From Bacteroidaceae bacterium (GTDB taxonomy: Bacteria; Bacteroidota; Bacteroidia; Bacteroidales; Bacteroidaceae), in contig JAFXDG010000099.1 in the NCBI GenBank assembly GCA_017521285.1, positions 24,282-88,281 on the forward strand: a stretch of DNA of 64,000 nucleotides, written 5' to 3'. The notes beneath the pieces are model-generated. The model ran no database searches, had not been told where the DNA came from, and saw only the letters and a list, made by a program, of their open reading frames with translations. The position numbers and the translations under genes are program-made. This document shows positions 51,120-60,045 of this stretch, piece after piece. Positions within the stretch are counted from its first letter, which is position 1. Each line of letters starts with the position of its first letter.

Positions 51120-51375
51120 AGGGTACGGATTACGGCATTCTGACGAATTCAACTTTCGAAGTGATTTATTTGTATGATGTCTCTGTCATTCTGAGCCTTG
51201 GCGAAGAATCTGATGATGTCAGCATAATCACTTTTGCTTGTGTCCACAGATTCTTCACTGTGTTCAGAATGACAGAGACCGTCAGAAGGTTATTCGATGA
51301 GCAGGCGAATAAACATAGGCGTTTCTACATGGAAACTTAAGTGACGAATAAATATTATTCGGTAATCCGTGCCTA
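51120..51375. repeat. Nested repeats: family-5 unit between family-1-like arms
   Basis: GGTACGGATTACGG (51122-51135) and GGTAATCCGTGCCTA (51360-51374) are family-1-like arms. Between them lies GATGTCTCTGTCATTCTGAG (51176-51195) facing TTCTTCACTGTGTTCAGAA (51251-51269), an inverted repeat of its own (family 5). No gene is present in 51103-51407. Confidence 0.7.
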
Positions 51376-51407
51376 TTATATTAATAATGTGTAGGAGATT
51401 TCTCTCT

Positions 51408-53165
51408 TTACTCCTTCATGTCGATAGCCAGGTTCAGCTCGTCGAGTTGCTTCTGCTCGAGTGGGGCAGGGGCATCCAGCATCACGTCGCGTCCGCTATT
51501 GTTCTTGGGGAAGGCGATGCAATCACGGATACTGTCGAGGCCGGCGAAGAGCGATACCCAACGGTCGAGACCGTATGCAAGACCTCCGTGAGGGGGTGCA
51601 CCGTACTTGAAGGCATTCATCAGGAAGCCGAACTGCTCTTGTGCCTTTTCGGGGGTGAAGCCGAGGATTTCGAACATCTTGGCTTGCAATTGTGAGTCGT
51701 GGATACGGATAGAGCCACCGCCCACTTCCACACCATTCACCACCATGTCGTAGGCATCGGCACGTACGGCTGCAGGGTCGGTATCCAGCAAGGGGATGTC
51801 CTCTTCCTTCGGATGCGTGAAGGGGTGGTGCATGGCCATCAGGCGGCCTTCCTCTTCGCTCCACTCAAACATGGGGAAGTCAACCACCCACAGGCAAACG
51901 AACTTGTTCTTGTCGCGCAAGCCCAACTGGCGACCCATTTCCAAGCGGAGTTCGCACAATTGCTTGCGGGTCTTCATCGCATCGTCGCCACTCAAGATGA
52001 GGATGAGGTCGCCCGGCTTGGCACCGAAGGCCTCCTTCATTTGCTGGAGCACTTCCTGAGAGTAGAACTTGTCAACGCTTGACTTCACGTTGCCATCGGC
52101 CTCCACACGGGCATAAACCATACCCTTGGCACCGATTTGCGGACGCTTCACGAAGTCGGTCAGCTGGTCGAGTTGCTTGCGGGTGTAGGTGGCTGCACCT
52201 TCGGCACAGATACCACCGATGTATTCGGCACCATCGAACACGGGGAAACCGTGTCCCTTCATGATGTCCATCAGCTCGACGAACTTCATGCCAAAGCGAA
52301 GGTCGGGCTTGTCGCTACCATAATACTTCATGGCATCAGCCCACGGCATACGCATGAAAGGCTCGGTCAGCTCCACACCACGCAACTCCTTGAACAGGTG
52401 CTTGGCCATACCTTCGAAGGTTGAGATCACGTCCTCCTGCTCCACGAAGCTCATTTCGCAATCGATTTGCGTAAACTCCGGTTGACGGTCAGCGCGAAGG
52501 TCTTCGTCGCGGAAACATTTTACGATTTGGAAATATCTGTCCATACCGCTCACCATCAGCAATTGCTTCAGTGTCTGCGGACTTTGGGGAAGGGCATAGA
52601 ATTGGCCCGGATTCATGCGGCTGGGCACCACGAAGTCGCGTGCACCCTCGGGCGTTGAGCCTACCAGCATGGGAGTCTCGATTTCGAGGAAACCCTTGCT
52701 ATCCAGATAGCGGCGCACCTCCATGGTCATGCGGTGGCGCAACTCCAGGTTTTCGCGCACGCACGGACGACGAAGGTCGAGGTAGCGGTACTTCATGCGG
52801 ATGTCGTCGCCACCGTCCGAATTGTCTTCGATAGTGAAGGGGGGAGTTACGGATGAGTTGAGCACCGTCAGTTCGCTCACGATGATTTCAATCTCTCCCG
52901 TGGGGATATTCTTGTTCTTGTTCGAGCGCTCGTTCACCTCACCCGTCACTTGGATGACGTACTCGCGTCCTAACTTGTTGGCTTGTTCGCAAAGGTCGGC
53001 ATTGATTTCTTCGTTGAACACCAACTGGGTAATGCCGTAGCGGTCGCGCAAATCGACGAAGGTCATACCTCCCATCTTGCGTGCACGTTGTACCCATCCG
53101 GCCAGTGTCACGCTTTTGCCTGCATCAGAGAGGCGGAGCTCTCCACACGTATTCGTTCTGTACAT
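51408..53165 (-). CDS. aspS: Aspartyl-tRNA synthetase
   Basis: 585 residues, bacterial-type. The N-terminal OB fold ([26 protein letters not shown]) recognises the anticodon, class II motif 2 is [18 protein letters not shown], motif 3 GLAYGLDRW near the C-terminus, and a bacterial GAD insertion lies between. It charges tRNA-Asp; whether it also charges tRNA-Asn cannot be told by eye. A single gene with a repeat cluster on both sides. Confidence 0.97.
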   Translation of the reverse strand: MYRTNTCGELRLSDAGKSVTLAGWVQRARKMGGMTFVDLRDRYGITQLVFNEEINADLCEQANKLGREYVIQVTGEVNERSNKNKNIPTGEIEIIVSELTVLNSSVTPPFTIEDNSDGGDDIRMKYRYLDLRRPCVRENLELRHRMTMEVRRYLDSKGFLEIETPMLVGSTPEGARDFVVPSRMNPGQFYALPQSPQTLKQLLMVSGMDRYFQIVKCFRDEDLRADRQPEFTQIDCEMSFVEQEDVISTFEGMAKHLFKELRGVELTEPFMRMPWADAMKYYGSDKPDLRFGMKFVELMDIMKGHGFPVFDGAEYIGGICAEGAATYTRKQLDQLTDFVKRPQIGAKGMVYARVEADGNVKSSVDKFYSQEVLQQMKEAFGAKPGDLILILSGDDAMKTRKQLCELRLEMGRQLGLRDKNKFVCLWVVDFPMFEWSEEEGRLMAMHHPFTHPKEEDIPLLDTDPAAVRADAYDMVVNGVEVGGGSIRIHDSQLQAKMFEILGFTPEKAQEQFGFLMNAFKYGAPPHGGLAYGLDRWVSLFAGLDSIRDCIAFPKNNSGRDVMLDAPAPLEQKQLDELNLAIDMKE

Positions 53166-53426
53166 ATATATTGTTTAATTATGAATTATTAATTATCAAT
53201 TATCAATTATTTCAGGAGTTAAAGGAGTTAAAGCCGAATGTTTGGCTTGCATCTATTGGATTCTTCACTCTTCACTCTTCGTTCTTCACTTTTTACTAAT
53301 TACCACGTGCAAAAATACGCAATGTTTTCCATATTGCAAACACTCGCATGTAAAAATCGTCGGAAAAGTTTGTCAAACCGAAAAAATACACTACCTTTGC
53401 ACCGCTTTTCAAGGAAAGCATCGTTT
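53166..53426. other. Upstream region of aspS with micro-repeats
   Basis: AATTATGAATTATTAATTATC words (53179-53210), CAGGAGTTAAAGGAGTTAAAG (53213-53233) and TTCTTCACTCTTCACTCTTCG (53262-53282) follow one another, each a family seen elsewhere. A TACCTTTGCACC element at 53391-53402 is the likely tRNA-Pro promoter. Confidence 0.6.
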
Positions 53427-53501
53427 CGGGGTGTAGCGCAGTCCGGTTAGCGCACCTGCTTTGGGAGCAGGGGGTCGTGGGTTCGAATCCCGCTACCCCG
53501 A
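53427..53501 (+). tRNA. tRNA-Pro (TGG)
   Basis: 75 nt without encoded CCA. Acceptor CGGGGTG/TACCCCG, D arm GCGCAGTCCGGTTAGCGC, anticodon loop TTTGGGA and T arm GTGGGTTCGAATCCCGC fold into a clean cloverleaf. A strong terminator follows. Confidence 0.97.
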
Positions 53502-53519
53502 CGAAGAGAGAGAAAATGC

Positions 53520-53557
53520 AAAAAGTTGTGTCAATCATTCATTGGCGCAACTTTTTA
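53520..53557 (+). terminator. Terminator of tRNA-Pro
   Basis: AAAAAGTTGTG with CAAT pairs with ATTG and GCGCAACTTTTT (9 A/T-G/C pairs plus the inner CAAT/ATTG), followed by a T-run (ATTTTTT). Confidence 0.8.
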
Positions 53558-53820
53558 TTTTTTAGACGCAGATAACGCGGATGGTAACTATTCAGCTAAA
53601 GACTTTTATTATAAAAACGCAGAGACGCGGAGGCGCAGAGAAGCTTTCCATTCGACAAAGAGCATCCTGAGTGCGCAGAGTTTGGGCCAACAAGTCAGCC
53701 AATGGCACACCTCAAAACGTTCGTAGGGCGTTTTACTCTCCAAGTCTCTGTTAAACTCTAAAAAAAAACCTCTGCGCCTCAGCGTCTCTGCGTTCGAAAT
53801 AAAAGAACAGCTGAATGGCT
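53558..53820. repeat. Family-1 half copy followed by family-2 element, copy 2
   Basis: 53558-53584 is a family-1 arm (TTTTTAGACGCAGATAACGC). From 53586 a family-2 element runs in inverted orientation to 32175-32398: outer ends TATTCAGCTAAAG and CAGCTGAATGG, arms ACGCAGAGACGCGGAGGCGC and CTGCGCCTCAGCGTCTCTGC, shared centre AATGGCACACCTCAAAACG. Confidence 0.85.
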
Positions 53821-53839
53821 CAAGTCTCCCTTTGTAAAC

Positions 53840-54349
53840 ATTTCACAACGCGCCTTGTAAAGAATTAAAAAAATCCCCTTCTCCCCCTTTGTTCATCTCA
53901 GGGTTAAGGTAGGCTTAGCCTTGGGATGATGTGTCCTTATCTATGGGTTGATGTTCAGTGGCTTATCCACCTTATTGAAATTCTCGCATATTTTCGTCCG
54001 AAAGAAAAGTCGCGTGCATATACGCGATTCTCGCACGGTCATTTTTGCATATTTATACAGTCGGATTGTATAATTATACATTTCGCCCGTTTGCAATCAC
54101 ATCCTCCCTTGCTCGTGTGCACACCCTCTATTGACCGTAAGCACACCCTATAGCAGTATGTCTGAAGAAACTCCGCCTATCGTGTGCACACGGTCGGTCG
54201 CACTTGTGCACACGCCCGGTTGAGTTTCACTCTACCAGCCTTTGTGTATTGCATATATATACAAAAAACGTCCTGTTACGAAGCATTGTCCTCTGATGAA
54301 ATAGAGAGGGAATAGAAATGCGGGATTTATTACCAACTGATGTAAGGAT
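53840..54349 (-). repeat. Family-3 long repeat, copy B (inverted relative to copy A)
   Basis: Its reverse complement aligns with 22684-23196 along its length. GTGTGCACAC motifs lie at 54115-54124 and 54182-54191, and a decayed one near 54205. The 42-codon frame of copy A is still readable from 54084 down (MYNYTIRLYKYAKMTVRES) but diverges after. No gene is otherwise visible in 53502-54529. A direct family-1 fragment lies at 54381-54412. Confidence 0.85.
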
Positions 54350-54529
54350 GTTTGAGGGGGGATAAGGTTTGAGGTCTTAAGTTTCATAATTAACTTTTTA
54401 GACGCAGATGTTACTACTGAACCTCATAGTCCTTCTTTTTTTTGCCTATCGTGTTAATAAATGCTAAATTTCCCCATCCCTTTTTCTTATACCAGAAATA
54501 AATGACTTAATTTGTACCATATTAACTTA

Positions 54530-56608
54530 ATGATTATGAAAAGAAACAATACCCTCTTCCCCTTATGTTTGTTCATCGCTTTGCTTTGCGGACTTTTCGT
54601 GACATGTGACGAAGGAGAGACCGCGCTACCCATCGACTATCCCACCGAGGGCGACATCCACTTCACCCTGCAGGCCGGAGACGACAATATAGGCAATGCG
54701 CCCCTTGCCATTTCTACGGGCGACACGCTCAATGTGGTTGTCTGCCAGAAGAGCAGTTACACCGACCCTGATGGCACGGTGTTTACCTGCGAGCCTAAGG
54801 CCACGATAGGGCTTTTTGCAACAATGGATACCATTTATGCAAAGGACATTGAAGCATTGTTGAAAATCAATGAAAATGCTGAGGTGACGACCTCTCAGAG
54901 TGGCACGAATCCTGTTCTCTATACCACCAATCAGAAGTTTGTGATAGGTGGTCAGGAGGTTGTCTTTGATTTGGGCCATGAGGTCTATTCGCATGTCAAT
55001 TCATTGTCGGATGTCATTGAAATGCCCTATGTCAAGGTGAATAAGGCCAACTTCGGTCGTGGCAATGTATCTGAAAGTGGTGATACAAGGAATGCTTCAC
55101 CCTCTGTCACATTGCGCGCTTTGTCGCTGACCAGAGCCAGTGTTACAGATTCTATCCTGTTTGAGGTGAGCGCAAAGTTCAATCTTGAGCTGGAGAGCGT
55201 CAATACCAAGAGCGCCGACAAAGAGACATTGGAGTTTGATGTCACTTATGTGGGTGTGGTGGAAAATGTGACCGAGCTTTATGGAAGTGTGGTTTATACG
55301 ATTAATGATAAGGAGGGGGAGGTGAAATCTCCGTTCATTGTCAATGGTGCGGATTCACTATTGTTGGAGATTAAAGAGAAAAGCACCTATGCCACACCAG
55401 ACACGTCGGTTTATGCATTTGAGCCAAAAGCTGCTGTTAGCTTGAAGGTGAAGAATGACACAGCCTTCGTTGAAAAGTACGAACTTTTATCGACATGGAT
55501 TGAAACAGAGGAGCCTGAGGCCTCCACTAATGGCGACAATCCTACATCCACTCTGTATGAACGAGTTTTTGCCACCTCGTCGCAAGAATTTTTGTTTGAA
55601 ACAATGTATGAGGTTTATACTGCTCAAAGTGGCGATGAAATGCCATATTTGATGATTGGTGAACCCAAATGCATGGGGATAGAGGTTACGGCGCAGAAAC
55701 AGGATGACGCGACCCGCGCATTTGTGTACGACACAGTGTATTACGATGTAAAAGCCAAGTTTGAGGTTGAACTCAAGGGTGTTAATGTGAGCGATGAGCT
55801 TGTTAGTACGTTAGTGTTTGAGGTCAATTATGTGGGTGGTGTCATCAATGCTACCGAAATAGTTGAGCTTGTGAATATTACATATCGTAAAGACCAAGTA
55901 TTTTACGAAGGGCATGATAATTTGAAGCCTCGTTCTCAATGCGAAGTTTATCGGGATAGGCATTATTCTGATGGACATGTTGAAACGGATGAGTTTTATG
56001 GAGCGCCTTGGTTTTGGTTGGAATATTTGTATACTTTTGCTGTAAATCATGATATATTTGCAATGGATACAGTATTAGTTTTTTCTCCAGATTTTAGTGT
56101 AGCTTATGGTGGTTTTAGAGAAATTTATGACCGTAAATATTTACATTGTGAGTTACATCTTAGTATGCAAGTTCCGGATGTGGAATATATAGAGAAGATA
56201 GATAATGTACTTAGAGATGATAAGGCCGGGGTATATGACGAATCGTATGGAGCAGAATTAAAAGATTATAATTTTAATCCAGATAGTTTAATAGTTGGTT
56301 GGTATTATAAAAAGTATGTCAAGACTTGTGAGAAATGGTTGAAATACGTTAAAAATGCAAATGATACATTTTTTAGATGGTATTGGTGGACTGTTTCATA
56401 TTATGATCGTTTTTTCTGTATTGATGATACGATAATTGGATTTGAGGAGTATCGACCTAATATTTTTTGGACAGATAAATTTGAAGATTTTGAAGGGGAT
56501 GAAACTAAAGGTCCTGGAAAAATCTTTAAATGGGAATTGCATGGAGATTACCTTAATCAAGATATACGAGGAATTTTAACTGATACAATTTATACTCCTA
56601 AAAAGTAG
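54530..56608 (+). CDS. Large hypothetical lipoprotein with internal duplication
   Basis: 692 residues from the ATG at 54530 (MIMKRNNTLF); the frame's TTG at 54512 is unlikely. The signal ends in FVTC, so the protein should be lipidated at that Cys (about residue 26). Two similar regions of about 200 residues follow, each with a threonine-rich Ig- or pilus-like pattern (GDTLNVVVCQKSSYTDPDGT...FTCEPKA and SLLLEIKEKSTYATPDTS...FEPKA; VTELYGSVVYTIND and ATEIVELVNIT). The last 240 residues differ: aromatic-rich, AT-rich at base level from about 55840. Surface or periplasmic; function unknown, possibly adhesion or envelope. Confidence 0.75.
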   Translation: MIMKRNNTLFPLCLFIALLCGLFVTCDEGETALPIDYPTEGDIHFTLQAGDDNIGNAPLAISTGDTLNVVVCQKSSYTDPDGTVFTCEPKATIGLFATMDTIYAKDIEALLKINENAEVTTSQSGTNPVLYTTNQKFVIGGQEVVFDLGHEVYSHVNSLSDVIEMPYVKVNKANFGRGNVSESGDTRNASPSVTLRALSLTRASVTDSILFEVSAKFNLELESVNTKSADKETLEFDVTYVGVVENVTELYGSVVYTINDKEGEVKSPFIVNGADSLLLEIKEKSTYATPDTSVYAFEPKAAVSLKVKNDTAFVEKYELLSTWIETEEPEASTNGDNPTSTLYERVFATSSQEFLFETMYEVYTAQSGDEMPYLMIGEPKCMGIEVTAQKQDDATRAFVYDTVYYDVKAKFEVELKGVNVSDELVSTLVFEVNYVGGVINATEIVELVNITYRKDQVFYEGHDNLKPRSQCEVYRDRHYSDGHVETDEFYGAPWFWLEYLYTFAVNHDIFAMDTVLVFSPDFSVAYGGFREIYDRKYLHCELHLSMQVPDVEYIEKIDNVLRDDKAGVYDESYGAELKDYNFNPDSLIVGWYYKKYVKTCEKWLKYVKNANDTFFRWYWWTVSYYDRFFCIDDTIIGFEEYRPNIFWTDKFEDFEGDETKGPGKIFKWELHGDYLNQDIRGILTDTIYTPKK

Positions 56609-56635
56609 TTCGCTTGAGTTTCGCAAGTAAGAGGG

Positions 56636-56695
56636 TGTGTTATAATTAACTTTTTAGACGCAGATGACGCGGATGAAAAGAAGGCATTTTGACAC
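56636..56695. repeat. Family-1 element with the centre deleted
   Basis: Left end GTGTTATAATTAAC and arm TTTTTAGACGCAGATGACGC are joined directly to the right end GGCATTTTGACACC; the second arm and loop are missing. It lies 28 bases after the lipoprotein stop, between convergent genes. Confidence 0.8.
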
Positions 56696-56728
56696 CCCCC
56701 TTGTAGCGGAATCCACCTGTGCGTTTGT

Positions 56729-57235
56729 CTATTCGTTGACGATATTTCCGCGATGGTCATAGCACACCGAGTCGCCATTAGCGGTGGGGACGTTGAATCC
56801 GTCGCGATGGATGCGTGCATGGGATATGTCGATAAAGCGGCGCAGACGGGGAAAATAGTAGTAGGAGCGCTTGTAGGCGGTGGCTATATAGTAGGTGCTC
56901 TCGATGCTGTCGTTCCACATCAGTCGGGTGAACGAGTCGTAGAGGTGGCCTCCGATGGAGAGTCCGCGTGGCGAGAAGGCCATGATGCGCCCGTCGGGCA
57001 GGGTGGCGCGAACGACAAACGTGTCGGCCTCCACCTCGGTAAACCGCAGACCTCCGGCCAGGGTGTCGCCCGTCGGCAGGTGGCGTATGCCGAAGAGTGG
57101 CACCGTATCGCCCGGCACGGACATGGCGAAGGCTTCGAGGTCGCCACACAACGGCCACGAGCGGTCCGACTCTCCAGTGCAGGCACCATGCAGGCAAAGC
57201 AACAAGGCAAGAGAAATTTTCTGAATAGGTTTCAT
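56729..57235 (-). CDS. Small hypothetical lipoprotein
   Basis: 168 residues from the ATG at 57235 (MKPIQKISLALLLCL). Lipobox LHGAC places the lipidated Cys near residue 19. The mature part is beta-rich (GDTVPLFGIRHLPTGDTLAGG, VRATLPDGRIMAFSPRGLS, STYYIATAYKRSYYYFP) without enzyme motifs. I do not recognise the family; a sensor or envelope-assembly role is possible. It is GC-rich compared with its neighbour and is transcribed convergently to the large lipoprotein. Confidence 0.7.
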   Translation of the reverse strand: MKPIQKISLALLLCLHGACTGESDRSWPLCGDLEAFAMSVPGDTVPLFGIRHLPTGDTLAGGLRFTEVEADTFVVRATLPDGRIMAFSPRGLSIGGHLYDSFTRLMWNDSIESTYYIATAYKRSYYYFPRLRRFIDISHARIHRDGFNVPTANGDSVCYDHRGNIVNE

Positions 57236-57371
57236 AGGGCAAAGATACGAAGAACTTGCGTAAAAATGGAGGTTTTCAGACACAACTTCCTGTTCATCGC
57301 AAAAAAAAACGGCTTTTTTGCCTGAATCTTTTCACCATCTTCAGAATTATTAGTAAATTTGCACTGCCCCT

Positions 57372-57425
57372 GAACTGTTCGGCGAAAGACTTTTATGATA
57401 AAAACGCAGAGACGCAGAAGTGCAG
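57372..57425. repeat. Family-2 left end, truncated
   Basis: AACTGTTCGGCGAAAGACTT and AAAACGCAGAGACGC repeat the outer-end and first-arm words of 53588-53640; the element stops after CAGAAGTGCAGAAGTGCAG without a second arm. Confidence 0.75.
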
Positions 57426-57445
57426 AAGTGCAGAGCATTTTCTGC

Positions 57446-57500
57446 CTAACCTGAAAAATATTTTTCCCTAACCTGAAAAAAGTTTTCTCTAACCTGAAAA
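57446..57500. repeat. CTAACCTGAAAAA tandem repeat upstream of the M64 gene
   Basis: Three copies of CTAACCTGAAAAA at about 57446, 57469 and 57490, with TTTTTC/TTTTCT between them, end 11-20 bases before the ATG at 57511 and so lie in its leader or promoter. Related sequence lies at 38060-38125 and 63730-63760. Confidence 0.75.
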
Positions 57501-57510
57501 AAATAGTCCT

Positions 57511-58851
57511 ATGCAACTACGAAAAATCATACTGACATGGATGACCCTTGCCACCACCTTTTCGGCCGGTGCACAAGTGAAGTTCGACGATTACTTCCTT
57601 CCCAAAACCATGCGCTTCGACTACTATCATGCCGGAAGTGCCACCTCCGAATATTATTTCGCAGACGAGGTGATAGAAGAGCCTTATTGGGCGGGAAACA
57701 AAAATTACTTGGTCGATGAGCGCGACATGGGCAACCACCTCTTCAAGGTGATAGACAAAGCCACGGGCACACTCATCTATTCGCGCGGATTCAGCTCGTT
57801 GTTCAACGAGTGGCAGACGACACCCGAGGCAAAGACCGTCAGCAAGGCAATGCCCGAGGGAGTGGTTTTCCCTTATCCGAAGAACGATGTGGTGGTGGAA
57901 ATCTATACCCGCGAAAACCGCACGGGCAAATTGCATCGGAAGTTTGTGCATGAGATAGATGTCGATAGCTACTTCATCCGCAAGGCCAAGCAGACGTTGG
58001 GCACCGTGGACATCCGCTATACGGGCAATCCAGCCCAACGGGTGGACATCGTGGTGTTAGCCGACGGATACACCGAAGCCGAGAAGGAGAAGTTCATCAG
58101 TGATTGTCACACCTTTGCCGACCATATCTTGAGCTACCATCCCTACACTGAAAATCAGGACAAGTTCAACATCCGCGCCGTGTGGACACCCAGCCAGGAA
58201 TCGGGTATCTCCATCCCTGGTGAGCACGTCTGGAAGAATACGGCACTGAAGACCCATTACTACACGTTCGACTCCGAACGCTACCAGATGACCGAAGATT
58301 ACCAGACATTGCTCGATGCCGCTTCGCATGTGCCCTACGAAATCATTTACATCCTCACCAATTCGCAGAAATATGGTGGCGGAGGCATCTATAACTTCTA
58401 TGGCATCAGTGCGGCCGACATCCCCGGAGCCTCTACGCGCAAGACCTATAGCCACGAGTTGGGACATCTGTTTGCCGGATTGGCCGACGAATATGTGGGT
58501 GGTACCGAGATGAGCGACCTCTATTTCCCCGACGTCGAGCCGTGGGAGCCGAACATCACTACACTAACGAACCTTGAGGCAAAAGCCTGGAAGACGATGC
58601 TTGGCGATGCACCCGTACCTACACCCGTGAAGGAAAGCCCGTGGGAGTTGAATCCGAAGAATCCCGATTCTCCTGACTTCAATCCCAAGAAGCCTTGGCC
58701 ATTGGGTGTATATGAGGGTGGGGGATACCTGCAAAAGGGAGTCTATCGCCCTTGGCCCAATTGCATGATGAACTGGTTTCACCGCATGGACGTATATTGT
58801 CCCGTCTGCACACGAGCCATTCAAGAGACGATTGATTTATATACCCGATAG
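57511..58851 (+). CDS. M64 family metallopeptidase (IgA-peptidase-like)
   Basis: 446 residues. An N-terminal signal (IILTWMTLATTFSAGAQ) makes it a secreted or periplasmic enzyme. An N-terminal beta domain (about 20-165) precedes the catalytic domain, where HELGHLFAGLADEY (His315, Glu316, His319, Asp326) is the HExxH...D zinc site characteristic of peptidase family M64. Gut Bacteroides M64 enzymes act on glycoproteins or IgA-like substrates, but specificity is not readable. The direct repeat upstream is described separately. It stands alone between two convergently or divergently placed genes. Confidence 0.88.
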   Translation: MQLRKIILTWMTLATTFSAGAQVKFDDYFLPKTMRFDYYHAGSATSEYYFADEVIEEPYWAGNKNYLVDERDMGNHLFKVIDKATGTLIYSRGFSSLFNEWQTTPEAKTVSKAMPEGVVFPYPKNDVVVEIYTRENRTGKLHRKFVHEIDVDSYFIRKAKQTLGTVDIRYTGNPAQRVDIVVLADGYTEAEKEKFISDCHTFADHILSYHPYTENQDKFNIRAVWTPSQESGISIPGEHVWKNTALKTHYYTFDSERYQMTEDYQTLLDAASHVPYEIIYILTNSQKYGGGGIYNFYGISAADIPGASTRKTYSHELGHLFAGLADEYVGGTEMSDLYFPDVEPWEPNITTLTNLEAKAWKTMLGDAPVPTPVKESPWELNPKNPDSPDFNPKKPWPLGVYEGGGYLQKGVYRPWPNCMMNWFHRMDVYCPVCTRAIQETIDLYTR

Positions 58852-58874
58852 AGAATGAAATTGGTTAATGGTAT

Positions 58875-59918
58875 TTAGGGACAGTGGATTTCTCCGGCAA
58901 GACTTCGGTTCATCTGTGTCTTGATTTCTTCAGGAGAAAGTCCGTGTCCTAAAAGGAACATCAGTTTGGTGACTGCTGACTCTACGGTGCTGTCATAACC
59001 GCTTATGACTCCGGCTTCTGCCAAATGTATTCCTGTTTCGTAACGTCCCATTTCTACGGCTCCGGATAAGCATTGGCTGATGTTGACGATTACCAGTCCT
59101 CGGTCTGTCGCTTCTTTCAGTTTCTTTATCAACCACTTCTTTTGTGGGGCATTGCCTGAACCGAATGTGCGCATGACCACGGCTTTCAATCCTGGCACAT
59201 GTAATACGCTATCTATGATGGTTTCCTGTATGCCGGGAAATAGTGATAAAATAATGACATTCTGGTCAAACAGGAAATGAGGCTTCAAGGGACGCTCGGG
59301 ATTCGGACGCCGGATGTGGTCAAGAGCATAATGGATGTGTACACCTGCATGTGCAAGGGTGGGGTAATTGAACGAATTGAACGCATTGAATCCCTCTGCG
59401 TTGCTCTTTGTTGTCCGGTTTCCGCGTAGCAGGCAATTCTCGAAGAATATGGTAACTTCGGGTACAATGGGACTTCCGTCGGGGTGTTTGGCAGCTGCTA
59501 TCTCGATAGCGGTAATCAAATTCTCTTTTCCGTCAGTCCTCAGAGTGCCGATGGGTAATTGGCTTCCCGTCAATACGACAGGCTTACTGAGATTTTCCAA
59601 CATGAAACTGAGCGCTGATGCCGTATAAGCCATCGTATCGGTGCCATGAAGAATGACAAAACCATCAAACCGGTCGTAGTTGTCATTGATGATGTGTACC
59701 AATTTCGCCCACAAGGCAGGCTCCATGTCCGACGAGTCGATGGTGGGGGTGAATTGATAGGTGGCTATATGGTAATTGAATCGCTTCAACTCAGGGACAT
59801 GCTTTTGCAGATGGTCAAAGTTGAAACTCTCTAAAGCTCCTGTTTCCGGATTTTCTATCATGCCGATTGTACCTCCGGTGTATATCAGCATGACGGATGG
59901 TATATTTGTTTGTAGCAT
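58875..59918 (-). CDS. ansA: Type I L-asparaginase
   Basis: 347 residues, cytosolic, type I. IYTGGTIGMIE (about 13-23) and LHGTDTMAYTASALSFM (about 88-104) contain the two catalytic threonines and the Lys/Asp partners. It hydrolyses asparagine to aspartate and ammonia. No signal sequence, so it is the low-affinity cytosolic isozyme instead of the periplasmic type II. Convergent to the M64 gene, 24 bases away. Confidence 0.92.
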   Translation of the reverse strand: MLQTNIPSVMLIYTGGTIGMIENPETGALESFNFDHLQKHVPELKRFNYHIATYQFTPTIDSSDMEPALWAKLVHIINDNYDRFDGFVILHGTDTMAYTASALSFMLENLSKPVVLTGSQLPIGTLRTDGKENLITAIEIAAAKHPDGSPIVPEVTIFFENCLLRGNRTTKSNAEGFNAFNSFNYPTLAHAGVHIHYALDHIRRPNPERPLKPHFLFDQNVIILSLFPGIQETIIDSVLHVPGLKAVVMRTFGSGNAPQKKWLIKKLKEATDRGLVIVNISQCLSGAVEMGRYETGIHLAEAGVISGYDSTVESAVTKLMFLLGHGLSPEEIKTQMNRSLAGEIHCP

Positions 59919-60045
59919 ACTTTACAATCTTTTCGATTTTTTTTTGTTTGTCTTAGACGTTGCAAAGATACAAAATAAACCTGTTTCGATGAACAAAAAG
60001 ACGTAAAAATGATGGTGCGCCTCTGTTATTCATCTGTTTTTGCTA

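Noticed and set aside
53926-54153. 75-codon frame
   Set aside because: It lies within the family-3 repeat and is not kept in the other copy.
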